Below, one piece after another: positions 58,620-64,000 of a stretch of 64,000 nt of DNA (within the stretch, counting starts at the first letter, position 1; each line of letters begins with the position of its first letter). The stretch spans positions 4,643,081 through 4,707,080 of the forward strand of contig OY735209.1 of NCBI GenBank assembly GCA_963457665.1. Reading direction: 5' to 3'. This stretch comes from Thysanoteuthis rhombus (taxonomy: Eukaryota > Mollusca > Cephalopoda > Oegopsida > Thysanoteuthidae). A program made the translations under genes and the position numbers. The notes under the pieces are model-generated. The model saw only the letters and a program-made list of their open reading frames with translations, was not told where the DNA came from and did not search any database.

Positions 58620-59065
58620 TAAACTTGATCTTTGTGAAAAGGGAGATTCACACTTGTTGGAAGATTAAGTTTTTTCACAAGTGTGTGTTTGCATATGAGT
58701 TCACAAAACTAGATTCAATGAAAAAGAAAAGCCACACATTTCACAAGAATATGGTTTCTCTCCAGTGTCTGTTTGTGTTTGATGTACCCAATATATCTTG
58801 TGCTGAATATACACATACATCACAAATGCATGTCAGTTTATGATACATCAAATGTGACTTCAGAGTACAAAAAGACCCACACTTTTTATAAGGACATTAT
58901 TTTTACTCTAGTGTTTATTTGTGTGTGGATTCTAAAAAGTCTATCCCTGAAATTGTAGATCCACATACAAGATAGAGATTCTCCTCTGTTTTTTCTCGTA
59001 TGTCTGTTTAACATTGAACCCATGGTAAAAAAAAATCCACAGATTTCACTTGGACATTTTCTCTG
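58620..59065 (-). pseudogene. Decayed fingers upstream of the 406-aa gene
   Basis: On the minus strand, remains of at least four units are readable, from 5' to 3': 'tgtccaagtgaaatctgtgg', then KKCGSF with LKSHLMYH, then a good [19 protein letters not shown]-like unit across a frame change (about 58,700-58,765), then [16 protein letters not shown] leading in frame into the present CDS. Stops (including 58,665-58,667) and indels separate them. The ancestral protein therefore had more N-terminal fingers. Confidence 0.8.
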
Positions 59066-59215
59066 GCAAATTTTGCTGTTAATTCATCATAAAATGTTCA
59101 TCCAATCAAATTCATTTCAATGAATGCTGAATAGGCATTTCCTTTTCAGGTCATAAAATCTGTGAACAGAGATAAAAGATCATTTAGTGTCTAAAAATGA
59201 AGTACTTCAAAATGG

Positions 59216-59592
59216 TTCGGTTATCCATGCCTCGCATAAATGAATCAACATAGTCCATGTGTTACTAGAACTAACAATATAAAAAATTATCAAAGATTAT
59301 CTAAAAAATGGATCTTCTAAGATTATCTAAGAAGATCATCTATCTAAAAAATACCAACACAAGATTCGGGGATTTTGGCAAATGACAATAGAAACCCCAG
59401 AAAAACATGATCTTTTCTAGATGTTGTTTAGTGGTGTATTCATGCAAATTTTCAAGGTCATAGCCCCTAAAATGTGACAAAGAGTGCTCGGAGACACAAA
59501 AACATGGACACTCAAAGAGAGAAGAAGCTGTAACCCACTTGGCTGGTTGATCGGGTGGGTAATTTGAAGGGCTACAGTGATTTGATACATAT
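59216..59592 (+). repeat. Interspersed family 3, copy 3
   Basis: Homologous to 50,040-50,440: 'cctcgcataaatgaatcaac', 'accaacacaagattcgggga', 'agatgttgtttagtggtgta', 'ttcatgcaaattttcaaggt' and 'ggctggttgatcgggtggg'. The 142-codon minus-strand frame across it is a by-product of the repeat. Confidence 0.7.
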
Positions 59593-59869
59593 AATAATTT
59601 CCTCTTATTATGACCTTTTAATATGAAGATATTCATCAAAATTAGCTTAGTCTGGCACAAGGTTACAATAATGAGCATTAAGTATAAATGCTTGCAACAC
59701 TTGTTTGCTAACCAGATTATTTTTGCATCATGTCTGATCCATACAAAGGACATTGGATAACAAAACACATGAACTATATTGGTATACAGATATTGTTAGA
59801 TTTTTTTCACTGAAGAAATACTTGTGCAATCAGTTTTGTGATACAATGCTTAGTAGAGGTGTAAAAGGA

Positions 59870-60240
59870 CTTAATAGAGCAAACATGATACTTGGACAAT
59901 TGTGTCCTAATCAGAAGTGCCCTGGACATATGCATTCAACTTTTCTTATGAGAGGTTGCCTAGGGCAAGCATACTAATCAAATTTTTTTTGATTTAGTTA
60001 TCCTTGTATTGTAGCATGTATTTTTAAGTCCAAATTTAAAGACTATGCCTGTTGTGGGCAACCTCTCATAAGAGAATACGGATACAAATGACTGGGAAAT
60101 AAATTTCAAGGGACACCAACAACCAGGATATATTTGACTGGGACACAGTTGTCCAGGATGCAATTTAGTAGGGCACAAATGTTCAGGGATACCATTGACA
60201 GAGACACAATTGCCCAGGACATAATTTTTATCATTTGACT
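59870..60240. mobile_element. Fold-back element built on GGACACAATTGTCC units
   Basis: A perfect 16-bp inverted repeat, CTTATGAGAGGTTGCC (59,945-59,960) and GGCAACCTCTCATAAG (60,057-60,072), encloses 96 bp. To its right, four 30-31-bp units start GGGACACCAACAACC, GGGACACAGTTGTCC, GGGCACAAATGTTCA and GAGACACAATTGCCC (60,109-60,230). On the left, GGACAATTGTGTCC (59,894-59,907) is the inverted form. The minus-strand frame of 90 codons with repeated LCP..PG words is produced by these units. Class unknown. Confidence 0.6.
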
Positions 60241-60354
60241 CTAAAAACACAATTATCTCTGAGTTTATGTAATTTACATAAATAACTGGTAAAACTTGCA
60301 GATCTGGATCTTAAATCAACTAAGTTAAATTTTGCAGAAAGTTGTCCCTGTTTT

Positions 60355-60500
60355 AGACTAAAAATGGCTAGATTTGTTAAATTCCAGCTAAATTTATAGC
60401 TAAAAATATTTAGTATGCTTGAAAATCATACAAAATCTAAAATGTCATGTACTTTATCAATCAATATGTTCAAATCTTATTTCAAAATATCTAAAAATCC
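60355..60500 (+). mobile_element. GTTGCCA-family MITE, degraded fragment
   Basis: 'ctaaaaatggctagatttgt', 'aaattccagctaaattt' and 'agctaaaaatatttag' match the first third of the family. Preceded by 'gttgtccctgttttagac'. Confidence 0.4.
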
Positions 60501-60504
60501 TAAA

Positions 60505-61790
60505 ATTCTCACTGGTTCATGTGTGGTAATGGATAGCTGGAAGGCTTAAATATATGCAGGCATACACCCGCATGACATGGACCCTATTAAAGAAGAGGAA
60601 CAAACTAAAATCGGTGGAAGACCCTAAAACAAAAACTGGAAAAACAGTTTGTCATGTTGGGTCGGCTGTTTCCATATAACTTGAACAAGTTGGTGGTCCA
60701 AAATGTTTTGACATAAAACAATTTTTTAAAATCATAAGACATTTAGTATGATAATAATCTCGAAACCTGATGAATACCTTACTTAAAAGTAAAGGTAAAA
60801 AGGAACACATTGATGGCTTTTAGTTTCGATATTGTGTTAATATCTGATCAATACATTGTAGAATTATAATATTTTGGTAATTCATATTCATTATTGTGAT
60901 CAGTACTTTATATCATTACATTTTTCATTTATTTTCATTATTCTGTCAATTTCTGATCAGTATGTTGTATAATCATGAGTGTTTGGAAATTGTTTGAAAT
61001 AGGTACATCAAAACGTTTGGGCTATACCATGCAAGGATGGTAATCAAAATAGATTAGTTGCTGCTGTTAAACTTTTATGGAATAAATGGAAGCAGAAAAC
61101 TTTTTTTTTTGACTAAAACTTTTTATCATTTATTTAAAATGTTAATTTTAGAGTAACAAATGCGAGAAAAATATTTATGTTAATTGCACCCCCAACACTA
61201 ACCCTGTTCCTTGACACTAACCCCAAATTATATCCATTGTAGTTGAATTTAATGGAATACATTTCAAATATTTCGTAGAGTTTTTTGCTTCTATTTCTCC
61301 CGAAATAGTTCGGCAGTAACAGTTAATCATGTCTGCTGAGAAGTTATCTCCCACTTTTAGCCATTAAAATAGCCAGTTGATAAATTTGACCCATGAGTAG
61401 TTGCGGCCATAACATCTCCATGGATTATCTCCCTTGTCAAATATCGGCATTTTGTTGAATCTTACCTAGGGCAAATTTTTACCTCAAAAAGCACAGAATG
61501 TGAATAAATATATATTGAATAAGTCCATTAGAATGGATATATTTTTAATCAATTTAAACTGGATGAAAATATTTTTTTATTTCAAAATTTTGAACGGAAC
61601 ATGGCAAAACAAAATTGAAAAGACACAATACGTCATATTTTTGTTTTCATACGGAATTAACGGCGAGTCGTGCTTAGAGACAAATTCTATAAATATGAGT
61701 TATAACTCACATTTTCTTACTTACAATTCATATGAAAAATAAAAACAGAAATCAATTTTCGTAAACGTTGAATTTTCGGTCATCTCCAAA
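60505..61790. other. AT-rich stretch, nothing recognised except short repeats
   Basis: Holds two direct copies of the 'ttaatatctgatcaata' unit (60,828 and 60,945), also found as the fold-back at 9.46-9.70 kb, and a 'ggattatctcccttg' motif at 61,422. No gene supported; the 80-codon frame at 61,500 is AT-driven. Confidence 0.45.
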
Positions 61791-61795
61791 AGGAA

Positions 61796-61835
61796 ACATT
61801 TCGTGCTACACCGTTACCGGTGTAGTACGAAATGT
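61796..61835. repeat. Near-perfect 40-bp hairpin
   Basis: ACATTTCGTGCTACACCG (61,796-61,813), loop TTAC, CGGTGTAGTACGAAATGT (61,818-61,835). The arms are 18 bp with one mismatch (a G.T pair in RNA). GC content is much higher than the surroundings. Confidence 0.85.
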
Positions 61836-61839
61836 GTCC

Positions 61840-62515
61840 CAGTATCGGCTGCTGAGAAGAACACAAGACTTTAACTTGATTATTTTACTTGAAAAACTTG
61901 TATTTATTTGATTATTTACAAGATTTTATAGGGAATATTTGAGACATAACAATATGTAACATTATAATACATTTATTTAATTATCTTTTTACAAAATTAT
62001 ATTTTATTTATTATCAAATATTATGATTTATTTATTTAAAATATTATCATTTATTCATTTAATTGGTGATTGTTTCTTTCCCTGCTTTAAATTCAATACT
62101 TACTTAAATCTAAGTACAAAAGGATATAAGTAAGATCTTAGTTCAGTGTTTAGGGTTAGTGTTAGAAGTGGGAAAGGTAACAATCACCTTTTTAATCATT
62201 TAATTAGAAAATGACATTTTAATGACAATAAAAATTCAGAAAATACGTTATTTCCTGGATGTCTTTTCATCTCTCCTCACCAAAGGAGTTTGGAAAGTTA
62301 GCACTGAAGCATATTTGCATCAGTACCAAACATTCTTTAGGTTTTATTTTTCCAAATGAGACTATATATACTCAATATTTTGAGTGTGGATATTCCTGTT
62401 GTTTGGGTTTTCAAATGTCTGTTATAACTGGGCATTCAGGGAGACCAGTCAAATAGTAAGCACTGTAGTATAAATGACTGCAAGTTATAATGATAATCAG
62501 TCAAGAATGTCAACA
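61840..62515. other. AT-rich stretch, nothing recognised
   Basis: Repeated 'tttatttattta' and 'attatttaaat' motifs. No coding evidence. Confidence 0.5.
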
Positions 62516-62519
62516 AATA

Positions 62520-62977
62520 CTTCAATTCCATTGGTGTGGCTTGTACGATAGACAGATAACCAGCCAGACCCATTTAAAAACCAAAGAAACCTATCTTGAC
62601 AGTTTTGATTGATCTAATGCATTAGATTCTTTTTATAAATTGGTCCCTATAAATGAAAGCATCTAATTAATCACTCCCTTGTGATAAACAGGTGCAAACA
62701 CCTTTGCATCCTTTGCCTAAATGAGAAATTGTTCTTCTTGTCTTTGGTATGCCACAATCCATGTTCTCAAATTTTCTGTACTCAGTGGGTGCAGAAATTT
62801 CATGTTGTGCACAATTTTTTCCTGTGAAGTATGTGTGCACTTACAGATTCGCCATGGTGAATCAATATTTTTTTCCATAGAAACTTGATAAGCTATCGAC
62901 AGAATTTGAAACCTTTTGTGCACACATTAATTCCCTCAGTGCACTGTTTGCAAAATGTGTACATGCACAGCTTAGAG
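62520..62977 (-). repeat. Interspersed family 2, longest copy
   Basis: Carries both the part shared with 54,050-54,440 and the part shared with 41,685-41,870, so it defines the family at about 460 bp. On the minus strand it runs from 'ctctaagctgtgcatgtaca' to 'ggtctggctggttatctgtc'. No protein or RNA-polymerase-III box was recognised. Confidence 0.75.
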
Positions 62978-63060
62978 CAGGGGTTCTCAACCTTTTTGTG
63001 TGTCACTGTCCACTTTCACATGGAAAATTTTTCCGCCCACCTACCTGTATGGTAAATATT
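62978..63060 (+). mobile_element. hAT-like transposon terminus
   Basis: CAGGGGTTCTCAACCTTTTT at 62,978 is the classic hAT terminal form. It begins exactly where similarity to family 2 ends. The preceding 8 bp, GCTTAGAG, could be a target duplication, but no second copy of it and no GAACCCCTG end is found to 64,000, so the element is truncated or runs past the window. Confidence 0.55.
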
Positions 63061-63064
63061 GAAA

Positions 63065-63938
63065 ATGATATTGAAACATTTCAATTCTAGGAAAACAATA
63101 AAAATGAACATCTTTCACATTACAAGATTCTTTTATGAAATTAATGTGAAGTAGTAATATCAAATGTTTGGCACACACACACACACATACTGTTTTAGAT
63201 ATCACCAATGCAATCTGTGTCTGGTAATCTTTGATCAGTGTTACACATATATATATATGTATAATGTACCTACATACAGAGGGTGTAGTACCAACGTATA
63301 CGCACCTACACAAACATTTACACATTTTTTCACACATCTACATAATGTGCGATATCATAGTGCTGCTTAGTAAATTGATAGAAAATGTTGCTATTGACTT
63401 ATTTTTTATCATCAATTACTGACTTTAATCCTCAAAATTCTATACCATCAAACAAAACTTCAAAACACCTACCATTCTCTGCATAGTCACTCACTGCACA
63501 CCCAAGAGTTAAAATCACCCATTGGAGGGTGATATTGCCAGGGTTGACAAATCCTGGCAAAGAGAGAACTATAACCACAATGTTTGACGGAGAAAGAAAG
63601 TGATTGTGTGAACACTTGAACAAACCAGTCTCTCAACTTATCTTAACTATCAAGGCAGTAGCAGCAAAAAACAAAACCTCTTTCTTCCTGCGTCAACTTG
63701 GTCAGACACTAAGAAAACAAACACGCATATATACAGAAGTGGATCAATGAGTCCATAGCCCGGCAGTCATTAGCAGAATTCTTATATAAAGTTTTTCTGT
63801 TTAATGTTTGATCAAAGTAATCTATGAAGAAGTGTTGGGATTAGGACATTAACAAGAAAGAAGATTATGTTGAAAAATATTTGTTGTGTAAAATAAATGT
63901 TCTTTCTATTACTAGGCTATGGATTTATTGATGTAACT
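63065..63938. other. Non-coding stretch, nothing recognised
   Basis: Includes (CA)n at 63,171-63,187 and a 'ccagggttgacaaatcctgg' palindrome-like block at 63,539. No gene supported. It may be the interior of the hAT-like element. Confidence 0.4.
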
Positions 63939-63962
63939 ACACACACACACACACACACTCAC

Positions 63963-63996
<34 letters not shown>
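63939..63996. repeat. (AC)n then (TA)n microsatellites
   Basis: Ten AC units (63,939-63,958), a short spacer, then about 30 bp of TA at the window edge. Confidence 0.9.

Positions 63997-64000
<4 letters not shown>

Noticed and set aside
59978-60250. 90-codon minus-strand frame with LCP..PG repeats as a Cys-rich peptide gene
   Set aside because: It is generated by the 30-bp GGACAC units of the fold-back element. No signal peptide or start context is seen.

Overview
This 64 kb window looks like nuclear DNA of a mollusc, most likely a cephalopod. The evidence is strongly AT-rich non-coding DNA, many microsatellites, two intronless C2H2 zinc-finger arrays with mollusc-style fingers, tRNA-headed SINEs with a long conserved body, and decayed DNA transposons of many superfamilies. 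The taxon is an inference from this overall character, not from a diagnostic gene.

Only two stretches look like host protein-coding genes. One is a 664-codon C2H2 zinc-finger gene on + (35,131-37,125). The other is a 406-codon C2H2 zinc-finger gene on - (57,390-58,610). Both are single open exons and both are surrounded by decayed zinc-finger units: inside and 3' of the first, and 5' of the second. A third, broken array at 44.5-45.0 kb, with matching 3' flank to 45.5 kb, looks like a decayed duplicate of the 35-40 kb locus. The first gene holds the most unusual feature of the window. Its Ser-rich N-terminus and its middle block are 28-residue zinc-finger units that have lost most or all of their zinc ligands but keep the finger register and an open frame.

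The rest is transposon fossils and repeats. From left to right: a Merlin/ISXO2-like transposase remnant (6.9-7.7 kb, -); a ZMYM1-like hAT transposase remnant (11.0-12.9 kb, +) interrupted by a SINE with a 14-bp target duplication; a 47-bp satellite (15.0-15.9 kb); a mariner remnant (18.7-19.2 kb, -) beside a hAT dimerisation-domain fragment; a cluster of short elements with CAGTGTTGCCA-type ends (19-30 kb); a LINE with endonuclease and reverse transcriptase (27.2-29.2 kb, -); a 1.6 kb inverted repeat with arms of about 420 bp (29.2-30.85 kb); a piggyBac remnant (42.2-43.3 kb, +) interrupted by a second copy of the same SINE; a Tc1 fragment (43.6-43.85 kb, -); a 141-bp tandem array (46.4-47.0 kb); and a second LINE RT fragment (49.7-49.9 kb, +). 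Three further unnamed interspersed families recur across the window.

No rRNA, functional tRNA, CRISPR array, bacterial operon, or LTR/retroviral element was recognised. Most of the remaining DNA is AT-rich sequence in which I see no gene; those stretches are listed as such. All homology calls come from reading the translations by eye against remembered family consensus, without a database search.
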